NCBI GenBank assembly: GCA_025558075.1
Contig: JAHLKF010000015.1
Coordinates: 124,001 to 188,000 of the forward strand
Length of the DNA: 64,000 nucleotides
Reading direction: 5' to 3'
Source of the DNA: Gaertneriomyces semiglobifer
Lineage: Eukaryota > Chytridiomycota > Chytridiomycetes > Spizellomycetales > Spizellomycetaceae
Part shown: one piece after another, positions 25,601 through 37,424 of the stretch
How the letters are laid out: every line of letters starts with the position of its first letter
How positions within the stretch are numbered: position 1 is the first letter of the stretch
Notes under the pieces: generated by a model
Seen by the model: the letters and a program-made list of their open reading frames with translations, nothing else
What the model was told of the DNA's origin: nothing
Databases searched by the model: none
Translations under genes and position numbers: made by a program

Positions 25601-26959
25601 AACTTGCATGCTATGTGGGATCCTACTTTGTGGCAGCAAATGCCAGCAGAAGTTCGGGGTGTGCTCGAGTGCACGCCCATGGAGAAAGCTATACTGGCCG
25701 GGCTCGAGCCACCGGAGGACGCTGAAATTGTCGGAAGTACTTTAATTGCGAATCAAGTGTCCGCACTGAGCAAATGGTTTGGATTACTCAGAGATCAGTG
25801 CTACCAAATATTAGGCCGTCTGACATGCGTCGGCGGGCACTTTTATGCAGTGCCATCGCTTGGACGTCTTTTGCACGACAGCGTTTTCAGCACTACCACG
25901 CACATTGACAACCGTCACCTGAAGCTCTTGGTCGCAGCGGTTCTGAAGCCGCTTATACTGAAGTGTCCCACTGGCTTTAATACTGCAGTCCTCGAACCGG
26001 TCCTTCCGCATATGTTCAAGTTTGTTAACGATCGACTTGACAGGGACTGGGCAGAGGTTGTGAAAAATGGAATTCGCATTAAGGACGACGAGGATGATGA
26101 GTCAGCGGATGTCACTGATGATATCTTGGCGGAAAAGACTTTGCGTAACTTGACCCGAGCTTTCAGCGATTTAATCCGATGTATGTTGGCTCCCGTACCC
26201 GCCGTTGGTAAGAAAAAAGAAGAACCACCTCAATCGGAAATCCAGCACTTGCGAAATGTCTTCCAATATCCGGATCTGGTCCGCTTTTTGTTGTGGGATC
26301 AAGTAGTCGCTCCAGAGCTCTTGCGAGCTGTGGCCCGCTTGGTTGCGTATCAAGACACAGTGACGTCGCAGCGGACTGTGAAAGTCTGCAATTCATTGCT
26401 ACCTGTTATGGTTGAGCACTCGGATATGCGTCCGTGGCTCGGGATGGACTTATTGAAGTCACTGCTTGAAGCTTTGCATGATGGATACCATCAGGAAAGC
26501 CATTCCGATGTCATTGCATTGATCGCAGAGATATATACAAGGTTGAGACCTTTTTCCGAAATTCCATACAAAACGTTCGCAGGGCTGCCAGGAATGGATC
26601 CTGTGAGCTTGGAGGTGAGCGATGATGAATTTGCATGGTATTCTAAACAGTGCATAACAACATAGAACAGGCATTTGAAGTGAACCTTGCAAGTAAGGCT
26701 GAGAAGAAGGAGCAACAGGCGGTTGTGCGAGCGTTTTTACACACAATCACCGGCGTAAGTATACCAGATTCGCGAATGTTAAGCTGATGCTGACTGTGGA
26801 TTCTTGCTTCAGGTCGCTGTAAGCCAAATGGGTAAGAAACAAGAGAGTTTCATCCTTAACGTGCCGGAAAAGAAGATCATGACACGACCGAAAAATGGGC
26901 GACAGGATGATGCCGAAAGCGATGCGGCCAGTGAATGGTTTAGTGGCCTATTTGACTAG
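22603..26959 (+). CDS. XPO5: Exportin-5 (Msn5 family karyopherin)
   Basis: Ten exons close in frame: 22603-22624, 22684-22763, 22818-23546, 23606-23703, 23761-23833, 23896-24303, 24363-24425, 24494-26614, 26671-26754 and 26813-26959. They give 1,274 aa, close to the usual 1,200. The N-terminal importin-beta-like region has RHFGLSLIENAIRYKW and TTQELVLFIYRDLAEDI. The middle has AAVECLLVLFSRH, and the FDFDSEDDF-type segment (YYEIDFDSEDDFKAL) is diagnostic of the exportin-5/Msn5 group. This karyopherin carries RNA and phosphoproteins out of the nucleus with RanGTP. The tiny first exon encodes MAAIDSI and was chosen because its donor and phase join exactly to the conserved second exon. Confidence 0.93.
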
Positions 26960-27079
26960 CGCCCACATTATTGATAGATAGCCAGAGCTAGCAGTATAGG
27001 TAGGGATGCTAGCTAGTTCTGCCGTAAAAAACGTCCCATGGGGTTGGTATTATGCACAGAGCAGGTCCAATCTACAATC

Positions 27080-28154
27080 TCATGTTGCTCGTGCTCGCAA
27101 CTTGCCAATTAACTCCGACTGAATCACGGCTTGCTTTCTAACTTCGGAAAGACTGATGATTGATCTGAGATCGTTGGTGATATCCTTTGTTTTGCTGAAA
27201 TAGATGGTTTGCAACTGGTTTCGCATTTTCAGTTCCATGTCTTCTATAAGTCGACCGATATTGGCTACATGCATGTTGTAGTCATCCACAGGTAGATCCT
27301 GCTCGTGCTGCAGTAGAAGAAAGATGAAAAACAATTCCGAAGAGATTCCAACTATAGCGGATTGTTCTTACTTGTCGCGTTAAGCTCCCCGAAAGATTGA
27401 CATTGCCAACTTTGTCTCCACCTGTCATCATATATAACATGATGGTGGCAGTCAATTTGTAATGTGCAGAGCGGCCTTTCTCCAAGACTTCGATCACGTG
27501 TATGGAGTCCCAAGCACCTTTTGAACCGTTGTCTCCTTCAATGACTACAGGCAAGTTATCGTTAAGTCCGAGTCACCGCCGGTTAGAGCAAACTGGAGAC
27601 GTTCCATGTACCATTTTTTATCAACACGACCGCAGCAAAGCCTTCGTTGAGATCCCACATGTAAACGGAGGAGATACCGCTGTCAAAGTAGAGTTCACGG
27701 TAGGTGATGAACGCGTCGTTGGCAGTGGCTTCTAACTTCCGCAGTTTTGCAGACGGCTCGGTGCCGTCACTCAAAGGTGGATCGTACTCGTTAGACCATG
27801 GGGACCTGTAACCGAAGACGCAGTTGGTTGTTATCATGAATCTGCTTTCGACTAGCAAATCAGGTAAACTCTCCTGCATACCTATAAGAATCACCGTCCC
27901 GGTTGTAATCGCAAAGTAAATACTCCCTTCCCGTTTGCTTACATCGCTGAACTTTCAACGGTTGATCAATCGCCGAAAGAAGCTCTTCTGTCAAGTGGGG
28001 TACTAAGTCGACGAGATTCGCAAGATTCTCTTCTACTTTCTGCGGCGGCAACCGACGCATAAGATCAAGCGCGCAGTCGACTGGATCCGCCTAGAGTGCC
28101 CAAAGGATGTCAATCATCATGTATCAACTCATTGCCACCAGTGAGACGTACCAT
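27080..28154 (-). CDS. CAP2: F-actin-capping protein subunit beta
   Basis: Exons 28154-28152, 28090-27882, 27805-27612, 27544-27372 and 27307-27080 give 268 aa, the normal length. Family signatures are [58 protein letters not shown] and [15 protein letters not shown]. With the alpha subunit it caps barbed ends of actin filaments. The first coding exon holds only the ATG; the next exon begins directly with the conserved second residue. The TBC, MCU and other neighbours have no functional link. It is divergent from the FSIP1-like gene, with 388 bp between the starts. Confidence 0.95.
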
Positions 28155-28542
28155 GATGAACCGCGCGGCAAACAAGACGTCCGATAACCAAAAGACTATT
28201 TACTGCTGCCAACTGCTGGACAACCAAAATTGAGCAAACCCACTGAATTGGGACACTTCGTAATGCCTTTTCCGAAGCGAACAGCCCAACTGACGCTTGC
28301 TGGTTTGCTCCAACAGCTCGCTCAAGTCGACCTACGTTTGAGGGCGTCGTAGAACACGCCTGTGGCACAGTCATGCGCGCGGCGGGATTGACGACTTTTG
28401 AGAGCGTTGCGCGAGCGCGTTTCCTCGTGGGCACGAAGCTAGTTCCTTGGTTGTTTATCTCTCCAGACTCTGCGTGAACTGGTATCGTTCGTAGCCTCAA
28501 AACAATGAGCTATTCGCTGCCAAAGTAGGATTAAACTGGCTG

Positions 28543-30620
28543 ATGGAATTCTCTCTTGATATGAGTAACGGTGTTACACGCAGCTCGGCGCATTCTTCGC
28601 GGCCTACGTCCTCACAACGGTCACAGACTGGAACACCAATTCGGGTTAGTAGTCTTTTTTCATTATGAAAAGGGCTTTGTTATTGAACCTTTGAGCGCGT
28701 ACAGAATGTGCGCAGAAACAGTACACGGTCCGATGGTGGGTTGACACCCCTCGGCTCCGACGGTACGTTAGGAAGCATCTCGTCACAGAACCGGAACTTG
28801 ACGAAAGCATATACCTATAGACCTTCCGACCATATTTCTCTCGAATGAAAGTATTCACCCGCCGTCTGCACCGCCAACGGCGACTTCGTCATCTCTAACA
28901 ACCTCAACGCCCACGCACAGAGAGGGCCGCAAGGTGGATGCTACAGCTCGACGTCTTCCATTGGACGCTTGCTGACCATTTATAGCTTTTAGATGGCAGC
29001 ATACCCGCATCTTCAAGTGAGCAAGGTGACTCCAACGCTGACGACGACGCCGAAGATGAAGGGAATTCAACTCAACAGTTGTTGGAAGAGATGAGAAAAC
29101 GACATGACCAATGGGACGTATTGGCGACCGAAGTAAAGGCTCAGTTGGAACAAATTCATTTCACAGGCAGGAGTTCAGATGATACGCCGTGGGAGGTTGG
29201 TGTCGTGCCCACAAACGGCGCCATAAATCTGGCCCTTCTGACCATTGAGAAGCAGGGTGAAAATACGAACGCCGAGACAGCCCAACTCGAGCAAGAACAG
29301 GACTTAGTAATACAACAGGGTTTACAACGGATAAGGGAACTTGATACTATATTGCGCCAGAAGAGCATGGTACTGTCCGCGCATGACGTTACTGTCCCGC
29401 TGAACGCAACAAACAATAACTTTCTTACTGTATAGATTGCGCGAAGTTTGAGATCGGAACGCCTCACGCGGGAGTCCAGCGCAGCTCCAATTGGACTAAG
29501 CAGAGCGAGCTCTGACATTTACGACCCCGATTCTGACGATGAGTCCTTTGAACTACGCAGTGTGCACTCCCAAGAACTCAACGAGAAAACATTCATCACC
29601 GAGCCCAAAATGGGTACTAGAATTAAGATTGGTGTACAAGCTCTTCGAGAAGTGGGGACACGGACTCAGGTGGAAGTAGATGGTGTCAAGTCACATCACA
29701 AACAAAAGAAAAAAAGCTATACTTTGGGCAACTTCATTGAACGAAATATTGTTTTGGGACCGGAAGCGCGATACTACTCTGCTATGACCGAAGAAGAGGT
29801 TGATCGTGTAGAGCAAATATTGCAAGCGATGGATGACGATGAGACGAGTGAGGTTGAAGATGGCTCTATATGTGGGGCCGCCACACCGATGGTACCCACT
29901 AGTTAGCGTTTCGATTCGCGTACCCAGCGTAACAATTTGATTGCCAGACTGATCTATCTGGACGACCATCAACAACCTCTACAGCGTTCTTTCCAGACGA
30001 GGACGAAGTTAATAGGCTCATTGACATTGAAAAGTAAGGCACCATCCGTCTTCAGCATGCTTTTGCCACATTACTGAGGTCCACTCCCCATCAGAAAGCT
30101 CCAGCTCATTCTTCCCGAACAAGAGTGGGAAACCAAATCTGGGGTGTTTGAATTCTCACTGCCACATACAGCTGATGTGTCTGGCTGCCAAACCCCAAAA
30201 TCCGTCCCGTCAGCCAAGTGGGCTCGACCATCGTTTGACATCCGTCGCATTAGCATGCGGGATGTGAATACTATTTTACATGATGTGGAGGCAACGAAGC
30301 AACAGGAGTTGTTTCAAGAGGAGCTGGAGACGCTGCGGCAAATTGATAAAAGATTACAAGAGCTGGAGTCGGAAGAAAGCCGGGTTTGTTCCGAGCGTAC
30401 ACGCGGTTCTCCGAACCATGCTAGCTGACCAGATTACTTCACAGCCGATGACCCGGGAAGTATTGGACGGCTTGTTACGGGATTGTTTGTTCACTGATTG
30501 TGAGTTAAGGTTTCGAGAGGCAGCAGCTATTGGTAAGAAATTTCATGGATCGACAATGGTGTCCGTTGTGGCTTACAGTAGGACTTGATAGAGACAGATC
30601 CATGTGTTGCAGGCGACTAA
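28543..30620 (+). CDS. FSIP1-like (fibrous sheath-interacting protein 1 family) protein
   Basis: About eight exons. A Ser/Thr-rich N-terminus (exon 1 from ATG 28543) leads to an acidic stretch and a coiled coil (QQLLEEMRKRHDQWDVL, then long Gln/Glu-rich helix). Near the C-terminal half is the block YTLGNFIERNIVLGPEARY followed by MTEEEVDRVEQIL. This is the signature shared with vertebrate FSIP1, a sperm-flagellum protein. After DEDEVNRLIDIEKKLQ a second coiled coil closes the protein. The 3' end is uncertain: either read-through to 30588 or splicing to a stop at 30620. Only a few residues differ. A role in the zoospore flagellum is inferred. Confidence 0.75.
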
Positions 30621-30740
30621 CGGTTGCTGGCGTGTTTGGGCCTTGGGTTACCTATTACTACACTCCACTGTACTAGCGTTGAAACTTCGAATATTTACAA
30701 CAAAATTATGGGTACTGTACAACACGAAGAAATCACGCGC

Positions 30741-32704
30741 TCATTCGGAGTGCAATGCGAATGCCCTCTCAATAGCTTCTGGGCTTTGTCCCTTGGTTTC
30801 AGGAACTCGCTTGAAAGTAAAGGCCGCCGATGCAAAGAGAATCGCCGCAAAGACAAGGAACACATCGTACCCCACTACAAAGGAGTTACGGTTAGGTACT
30901 GGCCCCGAGCTGGTACTGGCCCCAAGCTGTAGACATGGTCACTCTATTATGATTGGAGTACTCACTGGCGGCAATCGCCGGGGGAGAAATCAAGGCCACA
31001 ATGAATGCCGAAGACCAATTAACTCCGGTGCCCAGTGAGGCAGCTGGGCCAACCGCGTGAGTTGGCACGAGTTCAGGAAGAATCAACCTGTAGTACCAAG
31101 TACCAGTCAGTAATGTTGTCTGCTGCTCCCGCCGAACTCGAATAGATGTGCTTTTGCTTACCATGGGACGGCACCCAAGCCTATGGCAAACATTCCGACG
31201 AACGCAACCAGAAGAGCCACCAGCACACCGGGGTTCGCCTCGCTCTTGGTTGCAAGCACTGTACCAGTTGCGCAAGCTGCCATTCCCAATTCCGATGTCA
31301 ATAGCAGCGTCTTCCTGCCCAACCGATCGATGAGCACCGTGGATAGTCCTGTCATGATCAGGTTCACCACCGATATCAGAACGGTTAGAGCAATGGCCGT
31401 ATTCGGAGAATAGCTTTGTTGAAAGATCGTTGTCTACGTTGTCGAATGTTAGCAGTGGCGATGACTATATTGCTCACAATCCAGGTTCTCACCGAGTAAT
31501 AGATGGCGACGTTGATTCCACTGAACTGTTGGATGGTATGCAAGCATACAGCTACTGTAAGGCAATTACGCAGCTGGGGACTCTTTAGGGTATCCGAGAT
31601 GCTCAAAGCCTTGGTGTCTCTTTCTAGGGTTGGACTGCTGGTGGGGCTTTCAGTAACCACCTCGACATCCAACGGCGAAACACTTTGAAGCATGCTTGCT
31701 GCTTCATCGGCTTCGGCAACAGATACACCCCGCAGCTTTCTGAGAGCATCGCGAGAATCGCGAGCGAGCGCCTGAGAAGAGAGCCACCTGTCCACACCGC
31801 ACAAAGCAACGTTGAAGATACAGCAACAAATTGTGCGCTGCAACCAGTGAGAACGTACGCCGGTGTTTCCACACAAAATGGCAGAAGACAAAGTTGAATA
31901 ATAGGTGCAGCTAGAGTATGTGGTTAAATACGCATTAGATGAGAGTACGAGAACACTGCTTACCTAGAGACCACCAAAACATAGTCCGCCATCCTTCCCT
32001 CGTCGCCAACTGAATGCCAATCAACACGCTAAAAAGAATGCCTACAACGATTCCCAACTGGTTGAATGTTCCAAGGGTACCTCTCTTCTCAACTGGACTG
32101 ATTTCTGAAATGTACATGGGTACGGCTACCGTGCCGATCCCGGCTGCGACACCGACGATGAATCTCCCCAGAGTCAGGGCACTCGCTGAGGGTCCCAATG
32201 CCATGCAAACGCCTCCGAGAATAAATACAATATTGTTATAGAAGATGGTTCGCCGACGCCCAAGTGACGTCGTCCAGTGGCCGCCAGATAGAGCACCGAA
32301 GATACCGCCTTAAGCAAGAAGTTTAGCTAGCCAAACTGCACAAACAGCCATTGACTCCTTAAATACCAAAAAGATACATAGAGACAAAAGTTCCCCACTG
32401 GAGCCGAATGTCAAATTAAGGTCACTTCCACAGGTAAGGCACATGTATGACGCACCTGCCAGTCATTCATGGGCAGACAGTTCGGTGGGTACTCCTCAGC
32501 GACCGGAGTGCAGTTAGTCTACAATACCGTAGCCTTCAGCGTTGTTACAAGCTCTGTTTGAAGCGGCCAGTCTGCGTTCCCTACCATGGCATCCCGAGGT
32601 TGATTGATTACTCCCGAATGATATCCAAACGAGAATGATGTTAAAGAGGCCACCAGGGCACAAAAGAGCACGAATCTATTCAACTCCCCATCTGAAGAAG
32701 CCAT
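30741..32704 (-). CDS. Sugar transporter, major facilitator superfamily (SP family)
   Basis: About eight exons from the ATG at 32704 to the stop at 30741. Membrane segments alternate with the family motifs: TSFSFGYHSGVINQPRDAM in helix 1, LGRRRT after helix 2, GRFIVGVAAGIGTVAVPMY in helix 4-5, QQFSGINVAIYY in helix 7, DRLGRKTLL after helix 8 and the final PETKG. These place it among hexose/glucose facilitators in the plasma or vacuolar membrane. An in-frame TAG near 32519 is removed by an intron of about 70 nt (GTAGGG...TTGTAG) that restores the conserved NQPRDAM-TNC junction. The substrate is inferred to be a hexose. Confidence 0.9.
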
Positions 32705-32875
32705 CTTAGAAGACGGAAGGCGATAGTCGTGCTTCAAAGGTGGTTACCATCAACATCAAGTGGTGAAACTTGGGCAGGCCAACATGCTGCGCGCACGCGT
32801 TACAGGTTAAACAACTTCATCTAACAATAAATATTTGCTATCTACCAACTATGCTGGTTTGCGACTCAGCTATGC

Positions 32876-34296
32876 TTACAATGGTTCAATGCTGGCATCC
32901 TCATCCTCATCGGAATCATCAACCTCTTCGATCACATAATCCCGATCTACGGGCCCATTTGTGATTTTCCTGACTTCAGACGAGGGCATGTCACTTCCAG
33001 CAGGCTCTTCTTCACGGCACAGCATCTGCACTAAGTTCTCGATAGCTTCTTGAACCTTCTCATCCTTTTCCTGCAAATGAAGTTTTTGTACGACGGGATA
33101 AACTTTCTTTGCACGGAGAATCTCGCGACCCGGCCGTGTGGTCGTGAGCAACGAAAGTGTTTCCACTAATGCAAGACGCAGCTTCGCGTCTGGTTCACGC
33201 TTCTTGTCAGGTTCAAGAAGCTGCAGCTCATCTGGCATGCCCTCCATCTCCTCGTCTGTGTAATCTTCCGGGCCGGAAAGGGGCAGTAGAATATATGGTA
33301 AGAGATTCAGTTCTGTATCAGTCAAAAGCAACTGGTGTCCCTCAGGCACAAACGCCGTGTTCTTCACAATAGCGATCGCGGCGCTCCTTCGTATTCTGTT
33401 GTCATGTTCGACGAAAGGCACCACCTTACTTAATCGCAACATCCCGTCGACACCGGTTCTCCCACGAAACCATTCAGCTCCAGCAGGCGTCATGGCGACG
33501 TTCGCAAGAACTCCGCCAAGGAAATGGTATTCGGCGGCAGGATTGTACCGCTTTCCTTCACCCCGGACGAATACCTCGAGCAAATTATCGAGATAATGGG
33601 TTTTCGTGGTCGGAGATCTTTGAGCCTGATCTTCACCTGAAGATGGCGGCTGCGCAACAGTTGATGGGGAAATGTCCGTGACAAGCTTTCGTGATATCGA
33701 ATTCGATTCTGAAAGATTGTTGAGTAGCATACAACAAAGATCAGCCAGAACATTGCGTGGCAACTATGAACTGGTATGAGCAAGCTGTGAGTATAACCGA
33801 TTGTTTCTCATTGCACTCACCACAATGAGCAGAATCAGCTCGTAAAGGAATTTCTCATCGTCCATGGTAGAAACATATGCGGGATCCGCGCTCAAGTTGA
33901 TGAGAGCCTTTAGAGCATCATGCGCTGCGAGCTACGGACAAGCTACATGTCAGCTCGGCATTAACAACGGCATGCCTCTAGCAATACTAACAGGCTCTCC
34001 TTTGACTAAGGCCATAAGATCCTTCACTGCCTGGCAGCCATTCATTTTAAAGAATGGAAGCATGCTAGCTGTAGCTGTAAGGCCAGCTACGTTCTGAGCT
34101 GCGAGCTGCCTGACCTACTCAACGACGACAACGGTTAAGTAAATAACAAAGCGGAGAATATCGAAAGAAAAATGTCCTCACATCTTCACGGTCATCGTTT
34201 AGGAACGAAAACAACTGTAGAGTTGAGCTGTCAGCGTCAAGGCAATCCATAAAGAATATGTACGGCACACAATACCTCTGCCATTTGGGACTCCAT
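32876..34296 (-). CDS. HGH1: Protein HGH1 (FAM203), eEF2 folding chaperone
   Basis: Several short 5' exons (from ATG 34296, reading MESQMAE then LFSFLNDDREDVRQLAAQNVAGL) precede a large last exon ending at 32876. The armadillo-like helical repeats contain the family blocks LADLCCMLLNNLSES, YHFLGGVLANVAMTPAGAEWF, RRSAAIAIVKNTAF and LPYILLPLSGPE. The C-terminus is very acidic. HGH1 works with TRiC and Hsp90 to fold translation factor eEF2. The gene lies 171 bp downstream of the sugar transporter's start on the same strand. Small 5' exon borders are approximate. Confidence 0.9.
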
Positions 34297-35006
34297 CATG
34301 AAAACTGCAAGTACGATACCGACCAGCAGCTGTAAATCACTCTTCACCTGGCACTGCTTCTGCCACTATCACTAGCACTGCGGGCGACGGCAAGCTATGC
34401 TACCTACTGGCCTCCTAGGATTACATACCATGTCAAAAAGTTTGGAAAATCGCTGGTCGGGGTACGCGCTGGGGTTAGGGCACCACTCTTCGCGTGTGTG
34501 TGAACCAGCTTTGAGTCGAACTCAGGTTCAAATTCAGGCAGCAGCAGTTGTCGCATTGAGAAGAAACCTTACTAAGGCTCGATTGCTGATGGTTACTTGA
34601 CAGCGACGTTGCAGACGAGACCTGTCCAAAACGCCGCTGCGAGCACCACCATCGCTAACATGTTTGCGCGTAGTTCTTGCCAACCGCGTCACAATGAGGC
34701 GGTGGGGCATAAGTGACCCGGTCCTGGCTAGCTGAAGATGAAGTGGGGCATCACAGGCTGGAATATCTTTGACATAGATCGAGAGCAATGGCGAGTATCA
34801 TGGTTCATTTGCAGATGAAAGTTCGTTTCGTTTTGGAAACCGATTTGCGGACCGAGTGCTGCGCAGTCGTTATTTTGCGTAATTGATAAGTTGAATGTTG
34901 ACCTTGACAACGCACATGGTCGCTCTCTCCATCTCAGGTTTTGGAGCAAGGAGCTGGTAAAGAATTCATTAGGATCAAGGGTCAACGAGCGCTGTGTAGT
35001 ACTCGC
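34297..35006. other. Divergent intergenic region between HGH1 and BCP1
   Basis: About 710 bp. A 169-residue minus-strand frame crosses it but runs mostly antisense to the acidic 5' end of BCP1, so it is not accepted. No repeat or RNA gene is seen. Confidence 0.5.
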
Positions 35007-35957
35007 ATGATGACGGAGGTCAGCAAGGGCACGAAGAGAAAGCTGGAAGGGAAAACGGATGAGGCAAGACGGAACGATGCGGACGTGACAAACCCTGCGG
35101 ACACAATGGACGCAGCCGACGCAGGGAACCGCAACCACGCCGATGATGAGGATGAGGATGACGATGACGATGACTTGGATGCACAGACAATTGATGTAGA
35201 TTTTGAGTTTTTTGACCCGAAACCGGTGGACTTCCATGGCTTAAAGTCCCTCCTCAACCAAACCTTCTTCTCCGATGCTGCGTCTGTTCCTATATCACCC
35301 CTTGCTGATCTCATAATTGGTCAGCCCTCAGTTGGCTCAACTGTTAAGGTCGAGGATCAGCAGGATCCATATGCGCTCATGACCGTACTCAGCATGGAAA
35401 CCCACAGGGACACCGAACCTATCAAGGCTATTCGCGCTTTTCTTGCGGAGAAGTGCCGCAAAGCTATTCCGGATAAAGACGTTCATGAACAATTTGGTTG
35501 CATATTGGAAAAGGCCGGCCTATTGATCAACGAGCGGTTGATCAACATGCCGCCGCAGATCGTTCCCCCGATGCTGAAAATGCTATTGGAAGAGATCGAG
35601 TGGGCGTTAGAAGACAAGGAGCCATTCAATTTTCCATACTATATTTACATTTCGAAAATATACTATGAGGTTGAACCCACAGTGGAAGAGGAGGAGGGCG
35701 TTGTGGTTGAAAAGAAGAAGAAGAAAGCGAGGACTTCAAAGGCGGCGGAAGTATTTTACTTTCAACCAGAGGATGAGATAATACAAGAGTATGCCACGTT
35801 GAAGTTTGACTATAAGCCAAGCCAATCGCAAGCAAGCGATTCTCGACGAGCATTCCACGAGCATGGAATTGATCCATCAAGAAGAGTTCTTGTGATTAAA
35901 CAGGATGATATCAAGAAAATCCTGGAGCGATTGGAGGAGATCTTGGGCGCTTCATAG
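35007..35957 (+). CDS. BCP1: BCP1/BCCIP family protein
   Basis: An intronless frame of 316 aa from ATG 35007. A basic start is followed by a 20-residue Asp/Glu tract and the family core: VDFEFFDPKPVDFHGLKSLL, LADLIIGQ, DPYALMTVLSM and KAGLLINERLINMPPQIVPP. A Lys/Glu insert and the C-terminal strand pair (RRVLVIKQDDIKKIL) complete it. Yeast Bcp1 is a chaperone and nuclear-export factor for ribosomal protein uL14, and animal BCCIP also acts in DNA repair. The open frame extends upstream without an ATG, so 35007 is the start. It is convergent with MCU (126 bp). Confidence 0.94.
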   Translation: MMTEVSKGTKRKLEGKTDEARRNDADVTNPADTMDAADAGNRNHADDEDEDDDDDDLDAQTIDVDFEFFDPKPVDFHGLKSLLNQTFFSDAASVPISPLADLIIGQPSVGSTVKVEDQQDPYALMTVLSMETHRDTEPIKAIRAFLAEKCRKAIPDKDVHEQFGCILEKAGLLINERLINMPPQIVPPMLKMLLEEIEWALEDKEPFNFPYYIYISKIYYEVEPTVEEEEGVVVEKKKKKARTSKAAEVFYFQPEDEIIQEYATLKFDYKPSQSQASDSRRAFHEHGIDPSRRVLVIKQDDIKKILERLEEILGAS

Positions 35958-36083
35958 CGCATCTGTCTCTATGTCCATCTCGTCATCATCACACACTTAA
36001 GTCTAACTTTATTTGATACATAATAATATGAATATATGAATATTCTGCGATAGCGTCTTTGACCGCGTCAAGTAATCCTGGAG

Positions 36084-37199
36084 TTACTGCACATGATACT
36101 CTTGCTTGATTGCATCTATTTTTCGTCTGAGCTTGTCTGCCTGTTGGCGCAACTCCATGTATCGACGAAGATCCAACTTTGCTCGTCTATAAAGCCGGGC
36201 TTGGGTCTTCGTCACAGTAAGGGCGGCGAGGGTTTCATACGTGTAGTCCTTTGATGTTGCCACGTAAAACATATATCTGGTATTCACATGAGCATGGGGC
36301 ATTTGCATACGATCCAAAAAGTCCGATGATTGACCTACCCAAGGATACCAGCACCAGTGGTCAAAAAGTAACTGATCGGTTCCATCACATCCCAGGAGTA
36401 TTCCCACCAGGTCAGACGAGCCATGATACCCCACTGTGCACAAAGGGCTGCCAGTCCTAGCCATGCAATGCGTGTACTACGGCCACCCGGTTAGCGACGA
36501 AGCACATACATAGCAATTGCAGGTCTAGGTAGACTCACCTATGTCTGTGCGCCGTTTTGTCCAACTCAGCTTTGCTCTTTTCCAAGGGCAGAAGATGCTC
36601 CTCAACACTAGCAAGTTCCCTCAGTACGGGAGCGGCCCGTTCTTCATAGGTAGGGTATGTAATCTTCAGCTTTCTGTCGTCAATTTCAAGAACAAATCCA
36701 CCTCGTCTGGTAGCACCTTGAAGAATATGATCCATTGGCATGGATCTATCATGAAGACAATGTCACCACGGTCGTCAGCCACGGCGACAGCTCTCAAATA
36801 AAAATACCTGGCTAGTCGCACATTACTGCCACCTCCCTCCTCAGGTATCTCGTAGACCGCAATGTGTTGAATAGCGGCAGGGTTCTCCTCTCGCACTTGA
36901 TCCAGCAACTGGGAGATCGGCTTATCGGGTGAAAGACGAAACGCAGTCTGCGACCCATCGGAAAGAGTAAGTGTCAGCAGGGGGGTATCGCCTTCATATT
37001 TAATGGTTGAGCCTGACACGGCAGGCGGAGTGTCGATTCTACCAGTACTGAAGCCGCTGAATCGTAAAGGTAAGGGTTTACATTGTCGCAAAGGACCCAG
37101 CCGGCCAATGATCGTAGACGTTGTTAGGCGGAACGGTTGGCATCTAGGCTGAAGGATCAATCTTCTCAAGCCAGCGGCAGCACAAAGCGATACCGGCAT
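36084..37199 (-). CDS. MCU: Mitochondrial calcium uniporter pore subunit
   Basis: Four exons from ATG 37199 to stop 36084. The Arg-rich, acid-poor N-terminus is a mitochondrial targeting peptide. A beta-grasp-like NTD follows (LTLTLSDGSQTAFRLSPDKPIS), then a coiled coil. The transmembrane hairpin carries the selectivity motif in ARLTWWEYSWDVMEPISYF (WDxxEP) between helices. The C-terminus (YMFYVATSKDYTYETL, then YRRAKLDLRRYMELR) is also canonical. MCU forms the Ca2+ channel of the inner mitochondrial membrane. Many fungi lost it, whereas chytrids are reported to keep an animal-like form. Its start is 225 bp from the divergent acetyltransferase. Confidence 0.93.
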
Positions 37200-37424
37200 G
37201 ATGAATTCTAGTAGGTCTTCTCATCCAGTCAACGGCGCACCTTCTTGCGAGTGGTGAACCGCGTCAAAGGAAGCATTTAACAACTTAAATTGTGAAGGCT
37301 GCCCGATCCGCAAGAAAAAGGTAAAAGGAACACAGGACAGGCATTCTCCTTTTATATCTGAGACAAGTCTATCCATCTCAGTGTTCTGACTGGCGATACT
37401 AGTATCTGTGAAATTACCTTGAAC

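Noticed and set aside
32510..32525. In-frame TAG and an apparent 9-nt GTATTGTAG intron in the sugar transporter
   Set aside because: Nine bases is too short for splicing; a normal intron of about 70 nt starting at the upstream GTAGGG removes the stop and restores conserved sequence, so the gene is not broken.
34728..35237. A 169-residue minus frame across the BCP1 start
   Set aside because: Mostly antisense to the acidic tract of BCP1, with no recognisable domain.
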